Shown: piece after piece, positions 50,162-61,790 of the stretch
Layout of the letters: every line of letters starts with the position of its first letter
Numbering within the stretch: the first letter of the stretch is position 1
NCBI RefSeq assembly: GCF_040412425.1
Contig: NC_089763.1
Span: forward strand, 58,611,915 to 58,675,914
Source of the DNA: Macrobrachium rosenbergii
Lineage: Eukaryota > Arthropoda > Malacostraca > Decapoda > Palaemonidae
Reading direction: 5' to 3'
DNA length: 64,000 nucleotides
Made by a program: the position numbers and the translations under genes
Notes under the pieces: generated by a model
Told to the model about the DNA's origin: nothing
Seen by the model: the letters and a program-made list of their open reading frames with translations, nothing else
Databases searched by the model: none

Positions 50162-51742
50162 TCATTCTCTCTTTATACACGTCTCACGCAAATCATGCAA
50201 TTTACGTACGCAAGTTTTAGGTTAGGTTGGGGAAGGGGGAGGAGCAGTTTTCCGTGAGGTTAGTAGCAGCCGGAGTACATTATGAACCAAATCCGTTACA
50301 TAATTTCAATCTACGATTTACAGGTTTACTACGACGATGCCCAATCAGAGAATATTCTTGGGGAACTATGAAAATGAGGACTGATAGAACTAAATCACGA
50401 TACTTGCGGTGATGGGGATGGCGAAGGCACTGAAATGTAGATATGATAATGTAGAGGGACAATTTACTTCTCTCTGAAGAATCTTGCGGTGTATTTGGAA
50501 ATGTAACGTCATTATTTATTTAGTTCTTTTCACTCCAAAAGTAAATCACCCCGCTAAGTCTTATTCGTATTTTAGCTAGTTTTGGCTTGAGGTAAATTTA
50601 ATAGACCATTTCACGCTTGACTCATAACCAATCTCATGTTTAAATGTATTTATTTATTTATTTATTTATTTATTTTTTTGCATCTGCATTCATGAGTAAT
50701 TAAAATCGTTGGGTAGATCTTGGCGATAGTTACACCGATCCGGAATTACATTTAAAAACGCATGGGATTTCACTCATAATATCCGGTTTGAGGGTTAACT
50801 TATTACTTGGCTGCACGTGTAAAACAACCGTTAAAATAATTTAGATTAGAAACCGAAACAATTCATCGCTTAATTGCCAATAACTTCGGCCCATTTTCGA
50901 TTTCCTTAATTCACCAGATATCGCTGTTTATCACGTTGATTAATTGTTCCGAAGTGATGCATCTCAGTGTCTTTCTTACATCATCTTTAAAAACTGAACT
51001 CCTTGACTTCTCTAACGGTTAGACAGATTATCTATTTTTTCTTTTCATGAGTGAAGGTTTTCGGATGTAAAATGTATGCTACTTTCATCGTCCTCTTACA
51101 CATTCACCGAAGGTTAGGTTTATGACTCTTCTTTTGCTACAAAACAGTTTTTACTCAGGAGGTTGGAGCTTATAATGTGTGGAATTATTTTGCGCTGCCC
51201 TCTGCAGTTTTTCGTTCCTTTTGGTGCTCTAGCAGGGATTATATTTTCATTTCTTTTTTTGCTTGGCATTGCTTAACGAGTCTTCCTTATATCTTGTCTA
51301 ATAGATGAATGGGTCTAAGCCTGCAAATGTAATTTAAGAAACTGGTGTGGAACTTTGCTTATAAGTTTTGATGTTTAACATCTACTGTAGATACTGGAGT
51401 TTTGCAGTCAACTTTATACGTTCTTTCTTCCATCTTGATGGTATGGTAGTGTGACGCCGTCACATTATATACAAGCATTTTTGGTATTAACCCGATATGT
51501 ATCCACCTACGCGTCACTTCCGAGGTGCTAGTACTAAACATGGCGGAAGTTCAATTGGACGCCGTGTTTAGTGCTAGCCCCTCGGTGATCAAATACCCGA
51601 GAGTTGTTTCTTTTTATTTAATAAAATAATTTCGCTATGGGGATGAAAAGGTGTAATGTAACTATCGGCTTCATTTAAAAATTTTCGTATTTTATTCAGA
51701 AGACTTCCGGCATGCATGCTTGCTCATACATATACATTATAG

Positions 51743-51745
<3 letters not shown>
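50158..51745. other. Unassigned sequence
   Basis: Includes a short TTTA array at about 50648-50675 and the imperfect hairpin at 51520-51586. No gene recognised. Confidence 0.5.
51520..51586. repeat. Imperfect inverted repeat
   Basis: CCGAGGTGCTAGTACTAAACA then TGGCG (51520-51545) pairs with CGCCGTGTTTAGTGCTAGCC then CCTCGG (about 51560-51585), with a few mismatches, over about 14 bases. Confidence 0.75.
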
Positions 51746-51941
<196 letters not shown>

Positions 51942-52092
51942 CTTCTCGATTTCTTCACACTTTTTAGATGCGCGAATCATTGCAAAGTCTAAGACACAAA
52001 TGCAAGATTTTGAAACAATTCTGATGATCTTGCATTTGGATCTTAGGCTTGTAGTGAAAAGAGTATCCAAAATGTGCGAAGATATCAAGAAG
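51942..52092. repeat. Imperfect 67-bp fold-back between AT arrays
   Basis: Arm 51942-52008 (CTTCTCGATTTCTTCACAC... to ...AAATGCAAGAT) is an imperfect reverse complement of 52027-52092 (ATCTTGCATTTGG... to ...GATATCAAGAAG) around an 18-base loop. The 3'-most 13 bases of the left arm pair perfectly. Both sides are long AT arrays, so the whole 51.75-52.40 kb block is roughly symmetric. Confidence 0.8.
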
Positions 52093-52166
52093 TTAAGAGG
52101 GCATTGTGGTTATTGCAATTACATGCGTATCTGGTAAAAAGTGACCAGTAGATTATAGGCTAGTAG

Positions 52167-52402
<236 letters not shown>

Positions 52403-53410
52403 ACTATGTATTTGTATAATTTGTTTTGTTTGTTTTGTGATAAAAATATGTATGTGTCTTAATAGGTTGTAAATTGTTGCCTTGTGAAAAGGTGTGGTTC
52501 CTATAATGCTCGCCTAGGGCTTGTTGCTATGGGTTTACAGGTTGCGGGATGATTTTATAGGTTGTTTCGGACGTCGGCGATGTTGATTAATCTGCCTCGC
52601 AGGAGTAGGATTTAGGAGTTGATAGGGGAGTAGCACCCTTTAAGTACTTGGGTTGTAGGTGGGATGGAAAAAAGTGTTTTGTTACTCGCAGGACCTCCTT
52701 TTAAAGGTGTGAGATGCAAAGCTTATCCAGTATGATGGTTTTGTTTAGGCTGTTCAGACAATAAATATTTGCTTCTAATAGTTAAGAGGCGACAGGGTAC
52801 TTTGAAATGTGGCTTTATATGCGTGTTTATGGCTGATTTTTCTGGCTTAACTTTGCTATAGTAATCATAATCTGAAATGAGTTTTATTTTAAAACTTGTT
52901 TCCAGTGTCATAATAAGTGAAGAAACTTCGGACATTAACGTCGGTTATTTGATGTGATGAATATATATTTGATATCGAGTTTAACATTTTTGTACAATGT
53001 TTGGGACATTTGTCACAAGAGCATGAATGGTACATACTGGATAAACAATGATAGGTGGCTCATGGCCCCAGGTGAGTCTTACTAGTTATTGTAACAGTAT
53101 GAATCCCGTGGGTTTTTTATGCGCCTACATAGTTTACCACTGAACTGCTATCTTTCTTGTTAGCTTCTGATTTTCTTGGTCTTCCTCTACTCCTTCGGAG
53201 GATTTTCTGGCTGGGGTCGTTCTTCTGAATTAAAATGTCATAGCGTTCCTGATCCTAATCCATGCAGTACAGAAGGTGCTTGACAAGAACGGTAGTATTA
53301 AATGATGGGTCAAGAAAAAGCGATGGAAATGAGTAGTATGATAGTAGCCGAAAGTTTCATTTGTACACATAATTTACCTAGACCTTGAAATTCACCGTCA
53401 AATTTCATTA

Positions 53411-53413
<3 letters not shown>
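52403..53413. other. Unassigned sequence
   Basis: Nothing recognised on either strand. Confidence 0.5.

Positions 53414-53473
<60 letters not shown>
53414..53473. repeat. (CT)n microsatellite
   Basis: About 60 bases of CT. Confidence 0.98.
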
Positions 53474-53476
<3 letters not shown>

Positions 53477-53716
53477 GCTATCCCATTACTGTCGTTAGAC
53501 AGCTCTTGAAATAATGGTTGGTAAGATTTTCATGGCCTCTCCTAAGTATGCGAACGTATTTTTTCTGGGTGAGTCAAAATAAATTGTTGAAGTCGCTTTA
53601 TGCTTATTTTTATTTGTTTTTGTTTTCTTTGTGAAAATGTTTTAGTGTTCAATGGAAATATAAATTGTAGAGGAATGTTTTAAGATTTTGTAAGTTTCAT
53701 TTATTTTCGGAAATAT

Positions 53717-53719
<3 letters not shown>

Positions 53720-53802
<83 letters not shown>
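53720..53802. repeat. (CT)n microsatellite
   Basis: About 82 bases of CT. Confidence 0.98.
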
Positions 53803-53806
<4 letters not shown>

Positions 53807-53897
53807 CGGGTAACACATAAACCCAAGGGTCACAAATACGTAAATTCTTTGTTAAGAAATAAGTTGCAACCTTAAAACATACAATTGTGTGTTGGAT

Positions 53898-53995
<98 letters not shown>

Positions 53996-54016
53996 GTGTG
54001 TGTGTTTGTGTGTGTG
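53898..54016. repeat. (AT)n(GT)n microsatellite
   Basis: AT array with a short GT tail. Confidence 0.97.
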
Positions 54017-55738
54017 TATGTGTAATGTATGTATGTATTTAAATGATGTGTGTTTTGAGCACTATGAGAACACTTCTAAAGTTATAGTTCTAAATTTTAT
54101 TTTGGAAAAGTAGACATAATTTACTTGCAAACAGTTACAAGCGAAGTTATTTCATTCAGAATGGTATGATGTTTTTCATGTTGTTTGTAAAATGTTATAC
54201 ATTTAAAAATTCATGACACGTTTTGATATAGAAATGAATAAAAATCGTGTATTGCGTAATTTATGGTTGTTTGTTATTGGATTTTAACCTGTAGGGTAAA
54301 GGTGAGTCCTCGTTTCAGTTAGAAAAACACGTTTCTGTGCTGACGTGAAGTTGGACGCGGAAGGAGAAAATGGCCGAAGTAGCAATATCGCTCATTTTTT
54401 ATGAACAGTAGTTCAGCAAATCTCCCTGAATATGCATAGTGTATGTTCAAGTCATAAGTGATGCATTCAGAATGAAATTATGGTTTAATAAAAACATTAC
54501 GAGTATGTTAGAATGAAGTTAACTTTTAACAGTCAAGTTTTGACGGAATTAAGACATGTTTTAAGAGTGAATTGTGAATAATGAATATTTTGAAGTAGAA
54601 ACAAGCTTGTGGTTGAAGGGTGAAACTTTTCCAAGAACAAAGCTGTGTTTGGAAGTGGTTCCATAACCGCTTCGTGTCTGCTGCATCGAGTTGGGTAACC
54701 TCATGGTTGAAGCCCCGCCGCTATTTTAGGCATGTGTTTGGATAGCCGGACGGAATTCCTTGGTACCGGTCGCTCGTATCCTCTTCTAGTGCAGTTCCCG
54801 ACCTCTGGAATGTCATGGTTTTTGAGCCGTCAGCGGACAATGTACTCTGGGGATAAACACCGTCTTCTGCCTGACTTTGTTGTGTGACTATTGTCACTGA
54901 GTATGTTGTGTGACTATTGTCACTGAGTACAGTACAGCTTTATATTCACTGGAATATAATTCACACCATTAGAAGCTTATAGTTATGTTTTATTTAATTG
55001 TTGACTGCCTTTTCAAAACATGAATGACGTCAACAGTAGCAACTAAGCAGTGGTAACTAAGGCTTACGGAAACATTCCACTTGCAATGATAGTCGTCCGT
55101 TATTATTTTCGAAGAACAGATCGAGACCACAGTCACGAGGCTAGGCTCTCGAGGAGCTTTCCAGAAGAAATTACCCTTGAAAAAGAATTGAAAATGGAGC
55201 AAGGCAGAGTTAAAGAGGCGAACGCAGCAAGTGAGAAGAGACCGAAGGGAACAGATGAAAAAGAAGGTCATAAAGCAGTGCTGCTGGGCCTCAGGAGGGA
55301 GGACTTTCGAGGAGGTTCCGACCATTTTTTGTATAACGAAATCAATTAAGTAAATAGGGAGCTGTGTTTATGAAGATGATGTTTTGAGAATTTGTAGTTA
55401 CAAGTGGGAATCTGCATGAACGGAAGAACTTTTGAAAAATATCCTTGTAAGCATAAGTCTTGGTTAAGAAAAAAAAAACCTGTTTGAGAGAAGCAGAACC
55501 CGTTTACAGTCAATAGGTAAAGCGTGTGGGTCGAGTTATTGTGATCTGATTAATTTTCAGTACTGAATAGTACAAGATAATCTGAGGAACGCAAGAAATG
55601 GTTTAAAAGATTTTTCGATTATGCATAAATTTCTGGATAATATATAAAATCTGTATATGTGTGTGTGATTACTAAATTACGGGCATGCACGCACACACAC
55701 ACTATATGTATATATGAAAATCACACATATATAAAAAT
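54017..55738. other. Unassigned sequence with a small tandem duplication
   Basis: TGTTGTGTGACTATTGTCAC plus TGAGTA occurs twice in tandem at about 54879-54929. The 55050-55349 frame (99 codons, charged, no domain) is not convincing as an exon because the other strand is open over the same bases. Confidence 0.45.
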
Positions 55739-55905
<167 letters not shown>

Positions 55906-55954
55906 ATTTTAGTAACAGCACGCACGCACACATGTGTGTGTAGATATACAGTAT

Positions 55955-56830
55955 ATCTGAGGACGAAGAGGTACAGGCTTGTCTCCCACAAGTAACCGTT
56001 TTATTTTGCCCACGTTTCACATCTCATGGCATCTTCAATGCTAGAAAACTACACATAGACTATAAATTAAATTGATACATCTAAAAAGAAATGTATGAAT
56101 CTAATTAATGATAATGAATTGCCAGCCTTGAATATGAAGTTAATCCTGCGGAATTCTCTAATTACACGTCCTTTTTTCAGAGTGAAGGACAGACTGAGCT
56201 GAGCTCTTCCCTGACATTCAACATTTTATTTATAAAATATACCTGTCCCAGATGTTGTCTGGGAACCTACGACGGATGCACTATGAGGCTTCTCAAGGTT
56301 TGCATTTGTTCTCATGGAGGTGTCAGCTTCAGGACGGGCTGCAGATTGTCCAGTCCTGAATTATCTATTATTCGTAACCATTCCCAAATTTGTGTTACCC
56401 GCTTGGACGTAAATGATTTTTAAATTATTGGATCAGCCCAAAAGGACGAGGAGTTGTTAGTGTTAGAGTCTTTTAATAAGAACAAATGTGACTAAACTTA
56501 ATACCCGATCCTCGTCCACCCAACTGTTTATAACCTAATTACCTGGTTGTTGACATAAAATGTTCGCTGCAGGTATTTTCATACTTTTATTTTCGCCCTT
56601 TCTCTTGTAATCGCTTTTTAGTTCTTGCCTTGGTGGGTGTTTCTTTCGAGTTTCTCCTTTGATTTTTTATCTATGGTATTTGTAAAAAAAATTATAGTAA
56701 ATTAGTGACTTTTATGTATTTATAGTCAGTGTGTAATTTTCTTGCCTTGAAGATGCATCATGAGATTTGAAACGTCGGCTAAACAAACCTGTTACATGTG
56801 AGAGACATGCCTTTACCACCTCCATCCTGA
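55955..56830 (+). mobile_element. Penelope-like fold-back locus 3
   Basis: The left arm (about 55955-56065) is the inverted copy of the right arm (about 56705-56825). Read in sense, both contain TTTATAGTC.(A/G)TGTGTA.TTTTCT, TTGAAGATG..., GAAACGT.GGC and GAGACA(A/T)GCC. Between them lies a plus-strand GIY-YIG segment. The right arm is the sense tail of the element, the left arm an antisense copy upstream, the same arrangement as in locus 1. AT arrays lie outside both arms (55739-55860; 56862 onwards). Confidence 0.75.
56235..56495 (+). pseudogene. GIY-YIG endonuclease segment of a Penelope-like element
   Basis: The frame reads KYTCPRCCLGTYDGCTMRLL (about 56235-56294; GIY-YIG core GTYDGCT where locus 1 has GTYVGST), then SHGGVSFRTGCRLSSPEL, IIRNHSQICVTRLDVNDF, a TAA at about 56419 where locus 1 has Lys, then IIGSAQKDEELLVLESFNKN and a stop at 56495. 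It matches the locus 1 protein along its length, so both are the same PLE family. The upstream part (VKDRL near 56184) is frameshifted. Inactive. Confidence 0.75.
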
Positions 56831-56860
56831 GATGTTTGTTGGGTCTGTTCCCCTACTATT

Positions 56861-56861
<1 letters not shown>

Positions 56862-56929
<68 letters not shown>

Positions 56930-56945
56930 TTGTGATTTTAGTAAC

Positions 56946-56982
<37 letters not shown>

Positions 56983-56990
56983 GATTTTAG

Positions 56991-57077
<87 letters not shown>
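56862..57077. repeat. (AT)n arrays split by two short unique spacers
   Basis: Three AT arrays separated by two spacers sharing TTTGTGATTTTAGTAA (56928-56943 and 56979-56994), i.e. a tandem duplication of a spacer plus array. The same text (TGTGTAATTTTAGTAACAG) occurs near 55900-55920 on the other side of PLE locus 3. Confidence 0.9.
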
Positions 57078-57079
<2 letters not shown>

Positions 57080-57254
57080 CCAGAATCATTTATCTTAATC
57101 GTCACTGTTCCGCAGAATATCTAAGCAACTTGTACGTTTCAGTAACGGAAATTAATCAGATCATAATAACTCTACCCTCACGCTTTACCTGATGACTGTA
57201 TAAGCAGGTTTTTTTTTTTTTTTTTTTTTAAATAACGACCTATGGGTGGTGGTG

Positions 57255-57278
57255 TGATTTAATGACATGCGAGTGTTG
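57255..57278. repeat. 24-base block shared with the far end of the Gypsy relic
   Basis: TGATTTAATGACATGCGAGT then GTTG recurs at 61540-61563 in the same orientation with one mismatch. The two blocks bracket the minus-strand Gypsy relic and may be what is left of its LTRs, or part of a duplicated target. Confidence 0.7.
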
Positions 57279-57419
57279 GACCTCCTTTATTAGGTAACTA
57301 TAGCAGGAAAGCGAAACAGACTAAGTACACAAAGTAATCCGGAAAGTGTCTTTATAGTAACAACAGCGAATTTGAAACTAAACAACCATTGCAGGTGAAT
57401 ACACGCCATTGCAGGTCAG

Positions 57420-58025
57420 ACGCACAGAGACCAGAGACAAAAATTCGGGGTAACGTCATTCCCGATTACTTCGCCTAACTTGAGGTTGTCGATCCGAATA
57501 ATCCTCCACATGGCAAACTTGTTCTTTTGGAATTACATGTGCTGGAGTTCCTCCCGGGTTATGATGGTTCCTTCTCCGTAATTTCCAAAAGACCTCTGTC
57601 AAAGTTCTTTTCATCCGTGTTGCCATTAACAGTAGTTTTCATAACTGTATATTTAAAATTTTTCACGGACTCTTAAGCGTGGCCATTAGATTGTCGGTTA
57701 TGTGGACTAGATACAGTATGGATAACACCCAGCATTTTGGAAATGCTTTATAGTCTGAAAGTTAAAATTGAGGTCCTCCATCCAGTTGCTGTCTAACAAG
57801 AACCCGACATTTGTGAAATATTTACACACTAATCAGATAGTGTCTCGAGAAGTTGCACTACTGCCATATGCTTTAATTTGTGGCCAGCCAATTACAGTAG
57901 ATTAAGAAATCCTTGCCTGCATAGGAAAACAAATCCATAGATATTTCCTCAAAGGATCTTGAAAGGAGTTCTTCTTTCAGTAGCTTCTGTTCCACAGTGG
58001 GAATCATCAAGTGTGGCAATTACAT
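57420..58025 (-). pseudogene. Gypsy integrase, relic
   Basis: The minus strand reads CTVEQKLLKEELLSRSFEEI then SMDLFSYAGKDFLIYCN (about 57960-57890; the first catalytic Asp lies in MDLF), and further on RQQLDGGPQF (about 57780, second catalytic Asp in DGGPQF). YSDRQPQVRRSNR (about 57490) is the basic tail seen at the end of Gypsy pol. The third catalytic residue was not found. Integrase would insert the cDNA. This copy is inactive. Confidence 0.6.
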
Positions 58026-58070
58026 CTTTCCGTTTCACTGCAGGTGTTATCACATATGATCCATAGAGAA

Positions 58071-59625
58071 TTAGAGTTGACGGGACTTTTCTGTGATCAA
58101 AAGCAGATAGATTTCATCTTCTCTAGTATTATGAATTCCATCAAGGATGGGGTCTTGAATAAGCCTATTTTCTTTGGTTGTTATCTCTCCTGAAGAATCT
58201 TTGTATATAATGGGCAACAGTTTCTTCTTCCTCATCTTCCAAAGTTTTACAGGTGCATGGGAAAGAGCATCAGGCATAGCATTATCCTAACCTTTACATC
58301 TTTTTGCCATAAAAATAAAAGGAGAGGTTTTTTTCCTTCAGGTGCTGAAGTCTATGATTCCCCACAGCATCAAGAGTGTAATCATTCAGTGCTGGTATAA
58401 GAGGCTTATGATTTAAGACCACGTCAAAATGTTATAGGCCATGTGAAAAACTATGGGACTTGTGCATAGCATAAATCCAGTAATTCTGATTCACTCTTTT
58501 CATAACGAGTCTGTATCACTTAGAAAATGAGAACTGCTATGAACCAACCTCCATGCTGCTACAACCAAGCATATCCAAGACCTTTTAGATGTGTGGGGTC
58601 TGAAGTATAGTAGGTAATTTGAGTCAAAATGAGACAGCACTGCAGGACAGGATAGATCCTTCTTGACTTTTCCAAATGCATATTAATGACCTTTTACACT
58701 TAAGAAGACTACGGAGATCATTAGCTGTTGATGCAACACTGGAAGAAAACTGCTAACTGATTCACAAGTCCAAGAAAAGATATAAGATTGTAATATTTGT
58801 TGAAGTTGGGAAGTCCTTACCTTTTTCTGCATGAATACCTTCATGACCAACATTATTGCCACAAAATTCAACATTTTCACTTGCAAATACAAAATTTTCC
58901 ATACTCATAGTGACACCATGCTGATGGATGTAAGATAAAGCTTCCCTGATGTGCGTAATATGACTTTCATATGAAGAAACCCAAAAAAGTTCACCCACAA
59001 CTTTAGCACAGTTGTTTATGCTCTCATCTGCAGGATTGCAATGTCTGCAAAACTCACTTCCAGTAGAGACCAGTCCCATAGGGCCATGCAGAAACTTATC
59101 TCTTTCCCATGGTGCCATAAAAGTAGTTAACTTCTAGGCTTCCTCATCTAGAGGAATTTACCTGTATCCCCACATTGCATCTATTGTGGTAAAATAGGTG
59201 GATCCTTCAGACTCTTGACTAACAGCATCTCTTAGGGTTGGCGATGGATGGTTTGGACGAAACATGCCTGTTCAGCTTTGCAAAGTCCACTGTGATGTGT
59301 ATTAGGTGCTACAACCATAGGAGGGAACCATTCAGATGGTACATCAGCTAATGGAACATGATTCCTTGTTGCACCGTAATGTCTTCAAGCTTCTTGGTTT
59401 CTTCACTCCAAGCTAAAAGAATGGACCTCTCAGTTTGCTGCTGAAATGGTTGCACCCCATGTCAAAGGTGTATTTTCACTAGAGTCCTAATCATAGCTTT
59501 CAGCTCCACTCCACTTTGCAGTTCTTTTGGGTTAATCAAAACATCACTGAATTTAGAGATGATTGTTTTATAATCTCTTTCCTTCTGTTCCTTAGTAGGC
59601 CTGTTGTGGTACAGAGAAAATAAAT
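58071..59625 (-). pseudogene. Gypsy reverse transcriptase and RNase H, relic
   Basis: RT: VPSEWFPPMVVAP-like and LCKAEQACFVQTIHRQP-like pieces (about 59340-59240), FLHGPMGLVSTGSEFCRHCN (about 59095-59035), then KVVGELFWVSSYESHITHIR (about 59000). In active relatives the last begins KVVDDIL, so both catalytic aspartates are changed to Gly-Glu. SENVEFCGNNVGHEGIHAEK and ILYLFLDL follow. RNase H: YTLDAVGNHRLQHLKEKNL (about 58400-58340) and DALSHAPV (58277 onwards). Certainly inactive at the RT site. Confidence 0.7.
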
Positions 59626-59819
59626 CTGCTTAGGGATAGGATTGTAAATAACCTCGAGTGGTACCATGACAAAAGAGCATCATGTAATTCCTCAAGATTG
59701 AGAACCTTTGTTTCCACCAATGCAACATTCAGAACAAGGGTAGCTGTGAAGTAACCAAGTGATGTAACTTAGCTTGATTAGCTGCATAAACATCATCCTG
59801 AATGGGAGCCATAAAGTCA

Positions 59820-60066
59820 GATCTGTGATTTCTGCACCACTGTCAGGAGTTATGTTCAGATTAACCAGTTTTGCTGCTTGTATTTCAAGTTCCTTATCAT
59901 GGATATTACTAGTTTTAAGCTGGTGAATGCTAAGAGGTTCTTGCTTAGTTGTACTAGGTAATTTTTGACTGTTTCACTTACAACAAACTTTTCCCCTGGC
60001 CAGGCATTGCTTTTCTTGTCTATCCTTTTGAACACTACTAATACAACTATCACATTTGCCTCCTTT
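59820..60066 (-). pseudogene. Gypsy gag zinc knuckle and protease start, relic
   Basis: A single frame with one stop reads GKGGKCDSCISSVQKDRQEK then QCLARGKVCCK, a C-X2-C...C...C knuckle of the CPARGKxC type. After the stop come LPSTTKQEPLSIHQLKTSNI and LVNLNITPDSGAEITD, whose DSGA is the aspartic protease active-site motif (about 59845-59856). The motif is intact. Confidence 0.7.
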
Positions 60067-60074
60067 CCTGTAAG

Positions 60075-60860
60075 TTGTTTTTCTTAGTGGATGGATGGAG
60101 TCGACATTTGTCTTGGTGACTTTGACAGCAGCAAGCCAGGTTCTTTAGAGCAGAGAATCGGTTTCTTGGCAGCAGAGCAGCAGGGATTCCTTTGGATGGG
60201 CGACAGATATTGCCTACCTGTTGTCTTTGGCGGGGGGTGGAGGACCTCTTTGTGTGTTAGTGTGACGTCTTCCCTGATGACAGCATGAGGATGTTTCGAT
60301 GGCTCAACCGTTGTTGGCCATCTGTGTGAGGATTTGTTCCTTTGGCAGCAAATGGCTGTCTCGATGACTCAATCGGGGTTATCTGCTTTGTGGATGTGTT
60401 CCTGTTCTGCAGCCAGTGGCTGTCTCGATACCTCAACCTTCTTCTTCCGTTTGTCTGCATCCTCGTTGACAGTGGTGACCGTCTAGACTACTCTTTGAGT
60501 TTGTCTGTTTTTGTGGTGTGCTGCTTAGGTGGTATTTATTTTACTGCTCTTGTTGTATTTATTATGCTGCTTGATTTTGTATTTATGCTATAATATTTAT
60601 TTTACTGCTCATGTATTATTTATTATGCTGACTGTTTTTTTTTTTATTTTATGTTGCTAGTGTATTATTTATGGCATTATGCTGTCTGTGAATTACTTAT
60701 TGAACTGTTTAAGATTTAATTACATGAGTTTTATTTTGCTGCCTGTTATTTGTAACGTTTCCTCTCCTGGACCTGACTCACTTGTATATAATGTAAATTA
60801 GTATGTAGAGTAAATTAATCTTAAGACTGCATTTTGTGTTTTTTTCTGCTCCTTCTTTGC
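60075..60860. other. Insertion (~0.8 kb) inside Gypsy gag, with ~65-bp tandem units
   Basis: Gag text stops at about 60860 (minus frame NWAGMIDER) and resumes with the knuckle at about 60066. The intervening sequence contains diverged tandem units of about 65 bases around GGCTGTCTCGATGACTCAA (60353) and GGCTGTCTCGATACCTCAA (60418), with GGATGTTTCGATGGCTCAA (60290) one step earlier. It then has TTTATTTTACTGCTC repeats at 60536 and 60598. Origin unknown. Confidence 0.5.
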
Positions 60861-61345
60861 TTGTCACCTTTCATCAATCATTCCAGCCCAATTTCTTGTT
60901 TTTTGTTTTGAACCTACTGGTCTCTGAAAGACATGACCATTATACTCGGCAACATCTCCAGATTCGTTAAGAGGAACAAAGAAAGCAGAAAGGATTCTCC
61001 TTCTTGCTGCTGCATTTCCTCAAACCCCGCACATTGCAGGACAATATTACATTGATGCTGAAAGTTGCGCTTTATGCTATCCAATATCTCATCTGTGTCA
61101 TCCTCAGATATTCCAATAGCATTAAAGTAGACTTCATTTCAGGTGTGAGACAGGTGTGAAAATGAGCCAACTGTTTGCTATGCTATGAGGCAAGTCCATG
61201 AAGTTTATCATAGTCTTCCCTGGAAGTACACCAAGTTTTAAATTTGCATAAAGAAACATCTGATTTTGCCAAGAATCTTATCATGCAGCTGTCTCCTTGC
61301 TTGGCTTGTTCCATCTGTGCACTTCATTAATTGTATAATTTTTTT
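60861..61345 (-). pseudogene. Gypsy gag (capsid part), relic
   Basis: The minus strand reads EDDTDEILDSIKRNFQHQCN (about 61105-61046) then IVLQCAGFEEMQQQEGESFL (about 61045-60985) and YNGHVFQRPVGSKQKTRNWA-like text (about 60940-60870). In relatives this is the capsid C-terminal region (IVLRRxEFEE...QxxxESF). Frameshifts precede it. Tandem copies of CACTGTTAGCCTTTCCTCTG plus GAGC at 61378-61425 lie just upstream. Confidence 0.6.
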
Positions 61346-61564
61346 CAGCAATGATGATTCGCTGAATAAACTTTGCTCACTGTTAGCCTTTCCTCTGGAG
61401 CCACTGTTAGCCTTTCCTCTGGAGCCATTTCATGTGTTAAAATATGGGGTCCTCTGTGTCAAAAGTCCCAAAGATATATATACCTGTTGTAAGTGTGATA
61501 ATCCTGAAGTTCATAGAAGCAACTCACTGAGACATGGTATGATTTAATGACATGCGAGTATTGC

Positions 61565-61790
61565 ATGTATGGAACACGCAGCTCTTTTTATGAAATTTTT
61601 ATCACACTATAATTTATGTACATTCATGAAGCTACAAATGTTGTTTAATATCAAGTTCACCCTACTTCAGGAATATCCCTGATGGGGAATTATCACCAAA
61701 GGGGAATTTATAAGTGATAAATGGATCGGTACTGCTGGGTCTCGATCCCTCAACACAATTACCTTCCAACAACTGTAGCTTCATGAATGT
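61565..61790 (-). mobile_element. SINE, inverted copy of the 61.8-62.4 kb family
   Basis: The segment is the reverse complement of the following copies: GATAATTCCCCATCAGGGAT and GGGTCTCGATCCCTCAAC match the direct copies, and AGCTCTTTTTATGAAATTT pairs with AAATTTCGTAATAAGAGCT. It forms a long imperfect palindrome with 61,800-62,110. Confidence 0.7.

Larger units (their letters stand above)
57279..61540 (-). mobile_element. Decayed Gypsy-type LTR retrotransposon
   Basis: Minus-strand order: gag (about 61340-60860), zinc knuckle (about 60055), protease (about 59840), RT (about 59600-58760), RNase H (about 58400-58250), integrase (about 57960-57640) and a C-terminal tail (about 57600-57420, with QPQVRRSNR). 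This is the standard Gypsy gene order. Gag is interrupted by an insertion of about 0.8 kb. Stops and shifts occur throughout. Full LTRs are not visible. Confidence 0.75.

Noticed and set aside
55050..55349. Charged 99-codon frame, possible exon
   Set aside because: Same reasons. The complementary frame is 111 codons over the same bases.
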